Part shown: piece after piece, positions 20,247 to 31,850 of the stretch | Layout: each line of letters opens with the position of its first letter | How positions within the stretch are numbered: the stretch's first letter is position 1 | DNA from: Phellopilus nigrolimitatus | Lineage: Eukaryota > Basidiomycota > Agaricomycetes > Hymenochaetales > Hymenochaetaceae | DNA: 64,000 bases | Reading direction: 5' to 3' | Assembly (NCBI GenBank): GCA_021029095.1 | Contig: JAJOHG010000007.1 | Coordinates: 434,001-498,000 of the forward strand | Made by a program: the position numbers and the translations under genes | The notes under the pieces: model-generated | The model's database searches: none | Seen by the model: only the letters and a program-made list of their open reading frames with translations | Told to the model about the DNA's origin: nothing

Positions 20247-23200
20247 CTATGCCGCCGCGCTTATTTCGCGGTGCAGCCCAAGTCCGCCCATACCCTCATA
20301 CCACTCCTTGCCCGCTGTCGTAACACTTCCAAGGCAAACCGCAGTGTAAGTGGACTTTCGTCAGCCGAAACGAATGCTAAATACTCACGAGATGTAGCCC
20401 GCTCTAATAACAAAGTCTCCAAAGTGCTCATCCTCGTGCCGCTCGAGGGCGTAGTGCTTGATCATAGGCCGCAGAATAGCAAGGATTTCGGGCTCAGTGA
20501 CGGATTCTGTATCAAAACAAGGCTATCGTGAGATAAAACTTTCGAACATAGATAAAGAATGAGCATACCTCTGTAAATTTTATTTAATCGCTGTCCGTAG
20601 TAGCCACCACCCAGGAGCATGAGGTAAGTTCCAGGCGCCTTGCCTATGAACGCGATTTCGGCGACGTATGGACGTGCGCAGCCGTTCGGACAGCCGGTCA
20701 TGCGCATTACTATCGAGTCGTTGCGTAGCCCATTTTCTTCACATATAGCCTCGACCTTATTGATGAGCAAAGGAAGGTACTAAACAAAAAACTAATGTCA
20801 GCTTCACGTCCCCGACTTTTACTACCTGGACTTACTCTCTCGGACTCCGCCATGGCCAAACCACAAGTTGGAAATGCAACACATGCGGACGACGCGAGTC
20901 TGAGCCCGGTGAAGTTAAGGTTATCCAGCTTATACTCTGCGAGCAGGGCCTTTATCCTCGGCAGCTCCTCGCTCGGCACGTCCGCGAGCATGACGTGCTG
21001 GTTTGCCGTCATCCTGAATGTGCCCTTGTGGATCTTCGCGATCTCGCGCAGCCCCTTTTTGAACTCGCGCCCGGGCTCGTTCTGCACTCGGCCATTTTCA
21101 ATGTACATCATGAAGTTGTGCTTGCCATTATGACCGGTCGACCATCCGAAGTCGTCGATGTTGCGGTCAAAGGTGTACGGCCGAGCTGGTGCAAGAGACC
21201 AGCCAAGAAGCTTTTCGACCTCGCCCTTAAAGACGTCGAGGCCCATTCGGTCGATAGTGTATTTTAAACGAGCGTTCTGTAAAAGTATGGGTTAATCAAC
21301 TCGGGTCTCTATCAAGAAATAGATTTCAACCATACTTTGCGACTGAAAAACAACATACACAAGTCAGTCATTCAAGAAAGCTAAAAGCAAGTATTAATCC
21401 AATTATACTCACTCTGCTCGGTTTCCGTTATCTCTCTGTACAAGCATGATCTTCTCCACGACATCAAGGCCCTGCTCCGGTGTGCAGAATCCAAGGATGC
21501 TGCCCAGTCGCGGGTAAGTCTTCTTGTTTCCGTGCGTGACACCCATGCCTCCTCCAGCAGTGACATCGAACCCCTCAAGTCTGCCGTCTTTGCCGACGAT
21601 CGCAATGAAGCCGACGTCGTTCGTGAACACGTCTACGTCGTTTGTCGGCGGGACAGCGATGGCAACTTTGAACTGTCGATATCATTGATCATAAGTAATC
21701 GTAAACAAACCTTAAAAAGAAAGATATACCAACCTTTCGCGGAAGGTAAAACTCGCCGTAAAGTGGTTCGAAATCGTGTACAGCGTCACCGGCGACAAGC
21801 TTCTTGTCAAGCCAAATCTCGTGATAGGCAGTCGTGCGAGGGAGGAGCCGCTCGCTGACACCCTTCGCAAATTCATACACGTCGGCATGCAGCTGGGATT
21901 TTGTCGGGATGGCCGATGTAATAACATTTCTAGGTTACTATTTTATAAAAATCCCCATGTTATCAAAGCCCAGCGTACATACCTGTTAACGTCGCCGCAG
22001 GCAGCAAGAGTATCGAGCAGAGCTCTGTTGATCTCTTTGATCGTCTGTTTGAGGTGCCGCTTGATCACGCCGTGGAACTGGTACGTCTGCCGCGTCGTAA
22101 TCTTGAACGTCCCGTTGCCGTGCTCATCCGCAATCTGGTCCATGCCCAGCCACTGCGCGGGCGAGCACACGCCGCCAGGCATGCGCACGCGGATCATGAA
22201 GCTGTACGCGGGCTCCGCGCCCTGCGCCTGGCGCTCGTCGCGGATGTCGCGGTCGTCCTGCTGGTAGATACCGTGGAACTTTGTTAGCTGCGTGTCGCTC
22301 GGCGCAAGCGCGCCCGTCGTTGCGTCCTCCAGGCCCTCCGCGATCGTGCCGCGCAGGTAGTTCGACGCGATTTTCATGTGCTCGTTCGTGATCGGGTCCG
22401 GCTCTGCCTCCGTCACTTCCACGGCATCGACGCCGAGCTCTTTCCACACCAGCGGCTCCCAGAGCTTGTATCCTGTCTCGGGACCATCTGCATCCTGGTC
22501 GTCACCGAGCCCGATGTCAGCGAAACGCGTCGCGCCCAGCGCAGCGAGACGTGCGTCGAGGTCCTTCCCAGCCTTATTGTAGTAATGCGCATCTCGGGGC
22601 GAGGCCAATAGTGGGAATCACCCATACCAAAGACGGAGTATTTGAGCGAAGAGAGTGGAGTCTCCCCACGCGCGACAGCCACGTTAAGCGATTTGAAAAA
22701 CGTGCGTCCGTTCTGCGGAGCCTCCCCCTGCCCAGCAACGGACGTGATGAAAGTGACGTACTCCTCCTTCGCGACCTCCTCGATCGACACCGAATCCATC
22801 GTCGCGACGGTCGTGGCAAGCCCGCGCGTCTTTCCGCGATTCGCGAGGCGCTTCGCCTTCTTCTCCGCCGCCCCGCCGTCGGACGCATATAAGACGAGCA
22901 GCGGCGCGCCCGAGATGTTGCTCAGCAGTTCCTCATACGCCTGTTGCGCCCGCTTCTTGCGTGCCTCCTTTACGCTCTCGCCGAGGCTGCTCACGAGCTC
23001 TACCGCGAGCTCGGGTTTAGAACGCGTGAGCTGGCTGAGGTGGTTCTGGCGGTCCAAGAACACGCGAAGCTCCTGCTTGATCGCGTCCGAATCGAGTGCA
23101 AATGGCTCCTTTCCCGCTTTCTCCTTTGCAGGATCCCAGCGGTAGAGCGGCCAGTAGCCAGTGTCTACGGCGAGCTTCGTCTCTTTGAGTACCTCGAGTG

Positions 23201-25137
23201 CGGGCGTGTCTTCGCTCTGATATGGCAAGTATGCGAGGACGACAGAAGGGCCCGGATAACGATCTGCCTCTGCGAGCGCCTGCAGCACTTGTGTGTAGGA
23301 TGAGTAAACCGCGACGCTCGCAACATACACGTCGGAGTGGTGCATCGCATACAACCCTACATCGCGTTTGCGGCGAAGAGGATCCGAGGAGTTGCGGTAA
23401 GAGTAAGGCACAGTGTCCAGAATAAGCGTGTTCACGTTCAGACCTGACGCGATGAGGTGGTGCAAACCGGACGCGCCAAGGTCGTATGCCCATGCATCGG
23501 AGCCAATAATCCAGCGTGAAACAGCGGGAAAGCGAGAGCGAAGAGCTAGAATAGTCGAGACCGATGGATGAAGAGAAGTGTTCGCTTCAAGTTGGACAAC
23601 GATCTGCTCGCCAAGAGAGCGGCTCTTCTCCGATTCATCTTTCGCAAGAAGCCATTTGCTGAGCAGCGTGTGGAGGTCGGAGGGGATGGCAGCAGATGCC
23701 TCGAGGAGCGTCTGGACGGCCTTGACTAGTTTGTCACGTTCCTCCAGCTGCTTGCGGACACGGCCAAGCGCGAACTCGGGTGTCGTCGCGAGTGCACCGC
23801 GAGTAGCAACATTGTCTGGCGCATTCGCGATCTCGAGCCTCTCAGAGAAAAGGTGCTCAAGGATCTGCATGTATGATGCCTCGTGCTTAGGAACTTGCGG
23901 CACTGACTCCGCAATCGTCTGGGAAACACCGGGGCTGAGCACAGGCTTCCCGAGACGTAAACGACGCGAAATGGTAGAAGAGTCGTCGTGCTGCAGGAGC
24001 TTGAGCCCATCGGCATGGGAGATCGTTGAGATGTCGCCAAGTAATCCAGATTGGACCGCCGGGCGAGACGACTCGTCCACGTACTGGAGCGCACCCATTA
24101 CCTCCAGGTAGAGCGGAGTCCACTTGACGTTCCAATTGTACAGTTGCTCTAGGACGACCACACGTTTTGCAGAAGGAGGGATGGAGCGTAGTATTTTAGA
24201 GGGTAACAAGGGGCTCAATAGCGCAACTTCCACCCACGAAACGCCGTCCAGCTCGAGAGCAGGCGCCTGTCCCAGCACAAAAATCACTGTATGAGCGTCG
24301 CGCGGACCGCGGCTGTAGAGCGGGCGAATGGCGCGTCGAGTGAGGGCAATAGTAGACAGACGACGCAGCCTCGTACGCCTGAGAAAGAGAAACAAGCGCC
24401 TGGTCGTCCATAGCTTGAGAAGAAAGAACGGGAGAGTCGGGCGTGCTGTAACCGCTGGAATGCCCATCCAAGCCATTGAGTCCATTGGTACCATTAGTAC
24501 CATTCGCATTCCCATTAGCGTGTCCGTTTGCATGCCCGTTGGCAGCGCCGTTCGCAAGCACGGGCTTTCCGTTTCCGTTAGAGGCCACGGAAAACCGACG
24601 GTTTTCTGATAAATACGCGCGGATCTGCTCCTCCGTTAACTCAGGCAGCGCGACGTCCTCGACCTGCGTCTGAAACGCGTGCACAACCACTTTGTTCTCG
24701 GTTCGGGCGACCTTCGATGCGACGAGCGCATTGTCGTGCGCTTGGTGCAAAGTTGTCGAGTGGATGAAGTAGGGTACGGCCGATCGGAGCAGGAGCACGT
24801 CGGCAAGGTCGCCGCTGACCGCTATATGCAGTACAACCGGCGAGGATGCGAGCTCGGACAAGTGGGGGAGGAAGTGAGCGAGCACGCGTGGGTTTGAGGC
24901 GGCGGTAAAAGCAAGGAGACCCGCGGATTTGTGGTGGGAGACATAAGAACCTGGGTCGGCCGCGTAGGGCACGGAAACGACGGTTGGTCTGCGCGAAGTC
25001 TTTCTCGACAGAGATTTGTATTCTTCAGCAAAAGAAGACACTGCATTTGATTTTGGCTGCGAGTCGACGACGACATCGGAGCAGATATATGCTATTCTAG
25101 CGACAGCTGTCGCCGCTGCTGACGATGTCGATGTCAT
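20247..25137 (-). CDS. MET5: Sulfite reductase (NADPH) hemoprotein beta subunit
   Basis: Six-electron reduction of sulfite to sulfide in cysteine/methionine synthesis; partner of the MET10 flavoprotein. The start at 25137 gives [21 protein letters not shown]. The N-terminal half resembles pyruvate:ferredoxin oxidoreductase-derived domains, with a low-complexity Asn/Gly linker near residue 200 (repeated NGHANG). A flavodoxin-like domain follows ([20 protein letters not shown] ... [15 protein letters not shown] ... [14 protein letters not shown]). The two Nir/Sir repeats come next, with siroheme/4Fe-4S ligands in [14 protein letters not shown] (Cys-x5-Cys) and [11 protein letters not shown] (Cys-x3-Cys). 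The end is [12 protein letters not shown]. Roughly 1,500 residues and at least eight exons; one intron (donor gtacgag, after SLSQA) joins the first two large frames. Confidence 0.95.
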
Positions 25138-26728
25138 CTACACGCTTTCGTCAGATTCTAATAAACCATACACACAAAATAAAACATACAGAATAGAGGC
25201 GGAGAGCTGTCGAGAAGAGTGGATATGGTTGCAGGCCAAGTTAGCTCACACATTATAAATTCGGCCGTAAAGTTTTAGAAAATGCAATAGATATTATTTC
25301 CGTGACCGCTCTGTCGATCTTGCGTCTTGAGCACACCATTTCTTTGGCGTCTGTTTACAGTAAGAGATCTGCATTCGGCGAATCACAGCTTCACCTTTAC
25401 ACAAGAAATAGATAAAACAAATATGAAGATTTAAATTTCATTCCCTGATAGCTATTTATTCCTTCTAACTTTCAGACCACCACTATCAACTCGTAGAGTC
25501 AGGAAGTTACCACGCTTAACGCTAAGAACGGTCTTCATTGCATCCCTTCCGAGAAAAGAGTCGCTGATTGGCTAGGGTTCCATCGAGCACAACCGCCATT
25601 GCTCCAAGTGTCCGTTGATGTAGGGCGCCTTTTGGAGATGAAGCTCGACAATGATTTCCGTCGACGAGTGGGAGCCTCTTCCTAACCTATCGTGAAGAAA
25701 TATGAAAGATTCTTGAGAGCCAAACTCGGTAGTCGGGCTCACATACGTACAAACCTAAGCAGCATATGTATTCCTGAGGAAATACTCGAGTCAAGTCGCT
25801 GGACAAATCAGAACAATTTCAGCAATCTCCGAGAAGAATGCCCAAGACAACATTTCCTAGTCCAAGGCCGATAAGAGGTTTTACTGCGCGGTACGCCTGT
25901 CCAAAAATCGCGAAGACCACGAAGAACCAGGAGAAAATAACTGAGACCAGTAACGGTAATGCTTTGGTTAGCTGCCTTGAGAAAAGATGAGTTGAAAGGT
26001 CGAACAGCATCGAGCCACATCGGTTTCAAATTCCATTCAAACCCAACGCCAACACGCAGCTCGCTTACTGCATGGAATATGCCTCGCGGCTTTGGACCTA
26101 CCACGTTCGCGGGAAACGTTAGATGCGGAAGGCAGGTAACGTGATGAAACCGAGGAGTACGGCTGGAGAAGGAGAAGGAGAAGGAGACGAGAGGGTAGAG
26201 AAGATGGCAGAGATGTCTCGGAGACTTGAGAAGGAACTTAAGGAGGAGAGGGCGATCGGCGACGCTTTGTGCCCGGCCACCACTCACAAATAATCGTTAT
26301 CCAATTGTTATTCAAAAACAAGACCAAATGAAGAAAAAAATCCCTCGGATACCTCAGTCCCCTGTTTTATTTTAAGATACCTGCAGTATGCCAGAGGCAG
26401 GAAACGACTCTAATAGGCCAGGAGCATTTTATCGGGTGCGGCGCGACACACGTCCGACTGTCCGGTACACGCCCGGCGTAGCACCGTCTTCCGTTTTTGC
26501 GCCCCCTTTTTCGAGGCTATAATCGAGCCATCTGCGCACTACGCACAGCGCGTCATGAAGGCGAGAGAAATATCCGGAGCAGCGAGACGATGATGATGTT
26601 ACAACCGATTTATCGATTTGATTTCGTAGACGTGGTTATAGATATGCAGTTATACGTTAGAAAACTTGTCCTTTGCCGCGCGCGAGGATCTGCGCGCTGT
26701 CAAATAAGGGGGTGCTCGAGCTTACGTA
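25138..26728. other. 1.6-kb gene-poor interval with BRAP2 relic
   Basis: Holds the MET5 promoter side (from 25138) and the 3' side of the aminotransferase. The only structure I can explain is a degraded BRAP2 coiled-coil fragment at about 26125-26275. The remaining open frames show no family features. Confidence 0.5.
26125..26275 (+). pseudogene. Duplicated fragment of the BRAP2 coiled-coil exon
   Basis: The plus strand encodes EKMAEMSRRLEKELKEERAI in one frame. The BRAP2 gene (17899-19999, minus) encodes EKMTELARRFEKELKEERAV. Nucleotide similarity extends upstream through gtgatgaaaccgaggag and cggctggagaaggagaagg, equivalent to gtgctgaaaatgaggag and cggttggagaaggagaagg in BRAP2, but in a shifted frame, so it is not a working coding segment. 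The fragment covers about 150 bp and lies about 8 kb from its source in inverted orientation. Confidence 0.75.
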
Positions 26729-28756
26729 CTACGCGGTTCCGTTACCGTTGGTAAGCCCTTTCTTCGCCGCCTCCGCCTCTGCGACCGACTCCTGCAACGC
26801 GGCGATGAGGTGCTCGATGTCCCCCCGCGACTTGTCGACGACGGTGACGCCCATGTGCCTAAGTCAGATTCGAAGTTTGTAAGTACTAGCTCAGGAAGAA
26901 GGTTTTGTCCAGGGAAAACGCGTCTTACCCGACTCTGAAGTATTTATCTTGATAAACCAGATATGATTAGTCGACGAGATTATTTTACGTCGAAAGAAGT
27001 GCTGACCTTTGCAGTCCTTGTGGAGGACCGCCTGCAACAACGATACCCTTGCTCCCGAGGCGCGGGAGGACGTCCGACGCAGCCAGACCATCAGGATAAT
27101 ATATCTATCCGTACTTCATAAGAGTTTGCCCAAAGAACAAAAAAGGAATGGTGAAAGCCTCACAGCAGTCATCCCGTTCGCCTGCTCGCCGCTCCCCTTG
27201 GCGATCTGCCGTAGGCCAAGATCCGTGACCGCCTTCTTGAAGAGCGCGCTCTGCTCCTTGTGCAGCGCGAAGCGCTCCGCGAGCGAGGGCTTCGCCTTCG
27301 TGATCGTCGTGAGCGACGCGTTGAACGCGTAGATGAGGTTCACGGGCGGCGTCGCGAAGTACATTGCCTGCCCGGCCTCGTACGCGCGCATGATGGGGAG
27401 CCAGCTGATTAGAGAGGAGTCAAGGCCAATTTTATAAGATCGAGTAATTCAGATGCGAGGGAATAAAAATAAGAATAAGAATAAGGACACGCACCGCTTC
27501 CAGCTCGCAGTAGTAGCTTGTGGCAGGCGCTTTTCTGCTCTCGAACGTCTGGATCGCGCGCGGGCTTGCGCAGAGCACACTGAGCCCAGGCGGCGTACCG
27601 AGCCCCTTCTGCGTTGCACTCAGCACGACGTCTATGTTCCACTCCTCCTGCCGGATCTCTTCCGACGCGACCGAGCACACGCCGTCCAAGACAACCTACG
27701 GCACACGAGAAAATGTATGATTTCAGCTGCACGCACTGGAGCAGGACAAAAAAAAACTGGATTCAAAAAAAACACGCACGAGCGTCTCAGGCGATACGCG
27801 CTTCACCGTCTCGCCGACCATCTTCGCGTCGCTGAGGACGCCCGTCGACGTGTCGACGTGCGTGAGTGTGACGAGCTTGTATTTCTTCTTAGACAGCGCC
27901 TCCTCGAGAGCGGCCTGCGAAACGGCCTCGCCCAGCGGCGCCTTAACCTGGTCGACCGTAGCGCCGTAGACAGCGAGACTGTACAGTGATGTATGGAAAA
28001 GGAAGCACGGGAGCATACATGCAGCGGGGAGACGTACCAGTCCGCGAAGCTGTCGCCGAAGTAACCCGAGTGGAGCACCAAGACATTTTCACCTGGCTCG
28101 ACGAGGTTGGATGCGACCTAGCATGTTGTACAATAATATCCAAAGTCAGCACTGACTGTGCCAGAATAATTATGTGCTGTACCTGGTCCCACCCGAGCGT
28201 CCCAGAACCCGCGATCAGAAATGGCTGGCCATGAGGTGCATACAACACCTCCCTATCGACGCCGTCTCCGCATCAGCTCTTCCCGACGCGCAGCGACACG
28301 AAAGAAAAACAGAAATAGTGCATACTTGAGCATCCTGATGCAGTCGCCGAAGACAGGCACGAAGTCCGGGGAGACATGGCTCATGGACGGGTGCGCGTTT
28401 GCGTAAAGAACCTGTAAGCATGCACGCCCACGTCAGCACTCAGCTCCAAGGCAGATGCATGCTCGACAATCAGTCCGAGCCGGCCTCACGCACATCGTCT
28501 GCGATTTCAATCGGGCCTGGGATGCTAAACGAACGATGAAATTTAATGCGAGCGGGACATGGAGGGCGGAGGACGGCTTACACCAAGAGCCTGCAAAGCA
28601 GCGGTCGACGGGTGAGAGTCTGCGAGCACAGCTGGACGGACAACTCACTTGTGTGGTTCCTGCACCGTAAAACACGCGAAGATATAATTAGAAATCAAGA
28701 AATAGCACGAGCAACTCAAGACGGCCTGCCTGCTTGAAATTTGCTTGTGAGCTCAT
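26729..28756 (-). CDS. AGX1: Alanine-glyoxylate aminotransferase (PLP, class V)
   Basis: Transfers the amino group of alanine to glyoxylate to give glycine and pyruvate. Heavily split: MSSQANFKQ | EPHK | LLV | IPGPIEIADD | VLYANAHPSMSHVSPDFVPVF. Exons three and two are only 9 nt (28582-28590) and 11 nt (28649-28659). Downstream: NLVEPGENVLVLHSGYFGDSFADW, LVTLTHVDTSTGVLSD, VVLDGVCSVASEEIRQEEW, and the PLP-lysine motif VVLSATQKGLGTPPGL. Then SRKAPATSYY, AMYFATPPVNLIYAF and a tail MGVTVVDKSRGDIEHLI. It ends KGLTNGNGTA with no PTS1. The first intron would need a GC donor after FKQ. An in-frame ATG at 28771 could add five residues. Confidence 0.93.
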
Positions 28757-29187
28757 CGTGCGGATGGTCATAGACGGCGACGGAGATGGCGGGGGATGTC
28801 CAAGAAAGAGACGACGATGGCGGGACGACGGGTCGGAGGTGGTGGACGGGATGGATGGACGATGGTATTCCGCTTTAGCACGCGCGAACCTGGACCGATA
28901 ATTAGCCTGACTCCTGAGCGACCCATGACAACTCTTTATAAACGGCCACCGGCGGAATCGCTCACCTAAACGCCCGTTCTCTCATGATCCTCATCGTCGA
29001 CGCCGCCATTCGTGGGGCACGAAGTGGGGCACGCGTGACGACGTGCTATTCGAAATATACGTGCGGAAGAGGTTTCAATGGCGTCCCTACTCTCACGGCA
29101 GAAGAGCGCGGATACCCGCTCTTTCCATTAATCCACATACAAATATATACCAGCCAGTAAAAGAATATATAAATATATGTTCAGGAA
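28757..29187. promoter_or_regulatory. Aminotransferase upstream / dynein IC 3' region
   Basis: About 430 bp between tandem minus-strand genes. Contains a purine-rich ggcgacggagatggcggggg stretch (28788-28798 region) and a TATA-like tctttataaacg at 28932. No gene seen. Confidence 0.4.
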
Positions 29188-31731
29188 TCATCGCCCGGCC
29201 ACAATCCGCGTCGGCTCTCCATCCACCGCGCCTCCCCCGGCGCCCCCTCCGCCCCCTCCCCCTCCGGCACCGGCCGGGCCGCCCTGCATACCCGCAAGCG
29301 TGCGCTGCAGGTCCGTCCACTCCGTCTCGCGCGGGATTGCCATGTCGCCGATGTCGTAGATGTATAATTTGCCGTCGCTGCCTCCCATCGCTGCCCGCCG
29401 CCCGTCTTTGCAGTCCCACTTCAGCTTGTTGATCGCACGGTTCGAACTCACTTGTGTCGATACCACCGGAACCTGTAATGAGAACATAAATAAGCTGAGA
29501 AAAAAAAAACGTGGTGGGAAGGCAAAAAGACCTGCCTCTGTGTCCATGTTCAAATTCCATAAGTCGAAGCGCCCGCTTCCGTCAACGGCGCCAAACAGTC
29601 CTGGATGCTGCGGGTGCCATTTCACATCGTAAACATAGTCGTCAGCCTCGTCGAAGCTGTACACGGGGCCGATCGTGTGCGCCTGCGTGCTCGGCTTCGC
29701 CAGGCTTTTCGCCCGCCAGAGCTTCACTGTCCAGTCCGCACTCGCCGTCAGGAACAGGTCACTGAAGTCGACAGGTCCGTGCAGCGGGTGGAAGTGCAGG
29801 CCCATGACGGGCCCTGCGTGTCCTCTGTACACGTCGTACTGATTAAGACCAGCCTTCGACCCAGCTCGGTCGTAACGGTTCGCCTGGTAGACGTTTCCTT
29901 CCTCGGTGCCGACGAAGAACGTCGTGGTCTCGTTGTCTGGGAAGTCGAGACAGGTTATTGCGACTTCAGCAGTCTTGTTGTGTCCGGCATGTTGCAGTTC
30001 CAGACTTTCCTATACGTTAATTATACACGCTCAGATGCTTGTATCGAGAAAATAAGAGAAAGCGCACCTGAGGCTGGGCCAACATGTCAACTAGCCAACT
30101 ACACACCAGGCCATCCGTACTGCTCGTAATCAAATTATGTGCATTCTGCGTGCCTACGATCTGCATCGCATAGACCGGGTGTGTATGTCCAGCAGCGCTC
30201 AGCGGCGTCTTTAGCACAGGCAGGTGCTTGCTTCGCGTATCCCACAGGAGGATCTGCCCGGAGTAAGTCCCACCAAACACGAGGTTCGCGTTGAAGGGTG
30301 AGAACGCGACGGAGAGAACATCGGACTGCGAATGGAAGACAAATTCTGGCCGTTCGAGCAGATGCAAATTCCAAATTGCGACGAAGCCATCGGGCTCGTT
30401 CAATGCTGCAGGATTTTTGTTGTAGGATGCGACACTCAGTTCTGGGTACTATTTCGAAAGGAACGTCAGCTCCTTTCCGCACCGTGTTTCCTTAGATTTA
30501 GTATATTATTCACCTTCGGCGACCAATCTAAATCTGTGATTGATCTATTTTTCCCGTATCGTTCGTCAAAGAAAGCGCAGACACGCTTTACACGCTTGCC
30601 TTCGGATTCGTCCCTTCAAATGTCGATATTATTGACAGCCCCAACACGAGAACGAACAGATTTACTCACCCTCCAGATTCTGCACCGACGGTATAATCAC
30701 GGATATAATCATATCCATCATTCAAAGCCCGTTGCACAATTTTGGACGACTGTTCGACGAAATCCAGAAATTCGGGTGCGATGAAGATGCTTGCGCGTTC
30801 CTCCTCCGTCAACTCTGAGTTCTGATCAGAACTCCTAAGTCTCCACATCAGTCAATATAGAGTATACCTCGAATTTCCTGCTCGATTTCTTTCTCGAGCT
30901 TGGCGTTCTCTTCTTCGAGTTCTTGCTCTTTGGCTAGCTTTTCCGCTTCAGTCTCCTTTTCTTGTAGAATCTGCTGCCGAATTTTTTCCTCATCGGGCGC
31001 GGCCGTCTCTACTGCCATTTCAGCCGTTTGTACGTCCTTATCATATGTTACACGTTCCTGTATATTGCCGGACACTTCGTGAGCTCAACTGGCACGGTCA
31101 TGCCATGGCTCAAAGAACAATACCTTCCGAGGCAACTCGAACAAGTCCTGCTCGACGTCGACCAAGTCCGGCATAAATCTCGGGGTCATAGTTCTTACGA
31201 GCCATTTCTTAGTCTTAGGAAAACGTAGCTAGAATTATCTGCACACCTTTCCATGACATGGTCTGTCCCCGAAACTGACATAGCCGCGCCCTGCGAGATG
31301 AGTGTGGTACCTATGCTCAGCCGATCACTGAACACGTCGCTCTGCCTGCTCGCCCTTCCGGAGGGCCCTGGCGGGGTCCGCTCGCGCAAGTTTGACGGCG
31401 AGGATGAGCGCCCGATGGCAGGCGTGCCGGGCATGGAGACGGGCGTGACATCGCCCGCGCTGTCCGAGCTGCGCCCGACGGACGTACCGAGCACGGACGT
31501 CACGAGGTCGTCGACATCGGCGCGACGATAGTTCGACGGGCCAGCCTAAGCACGCGGAAGAAAGGCGAGAGATGGATGAGCATTCCGTTTGACTGCCATT
31601 ATGGATACGAGACACACCTCGGTAGCCTGCCTCCGCTCCGTGTCTGCCTTCTGACGCTCGGCGCGCGCCTTGCGCAGCTCTGCAAGCTTCAGCCGCTTTG
31701 CTTCAATTTCTGCGCGCCGTCTGTCGGACAT
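29188..31731 (-). CDS. Cytoplasmic dynein intermediate chain (DYNC1I-like)
   Basis: Scaffold of the dynein-1 motor tail, binding light chains and dynactin p150. The start at 31731 gives [20 protein letters not shown], the N-terminal coiled coil that contacts p150Glued. A Ser/Pro/Arg linker follows. The motif [12 protein letters not shown] matches an LC8-type light-chain site (K-x-V/T-Q-T). A second coiled coil ([20 protein letters not shown]) precedes a WD40 propeller: [103 protein letters not shown]. The end carries a Gly-rich stretch (about 15 Gly) before PTRIVAGR. Seven or more exons. Divergent with SEN2 over 119 bp. Confidence 0.93.
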
Positions 31732-31850
31732 GGTGGTGAGATTGCAGGTCGAAGACGTCCGTCCGACGCGTTTTCCTGATCAAGCGCTTCGCGGGATCGA
31801 CGCGCGAGTCGCACTCAAGATTACTGCTAAGACTCACTTAGACTCAGACC
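31732..31850. promoter_or_regulatory. Short bidirectional promoter, dynein IC / SEN2
   Basis: 119 bp between divergent ATGs; both core promoters must overlap. No TATA box seen. Confidence 0.45.

Noticed and set aside
20247..25137. Nitrite reductase as an alternative call
   Set aside because: The flavodoxin-like domain and the long N-terminal oxidoreductase-like region before the siroheme repeats match sulfite reductase beta subunits, not NAD(P)H nitrite reductase.
27453..27989. Plus-strand open frame of 178 codons
   Set aside because: Antisense shadow of the aminotransferase exons, which carry clear PLP-enzyme motifs on the minus strand.
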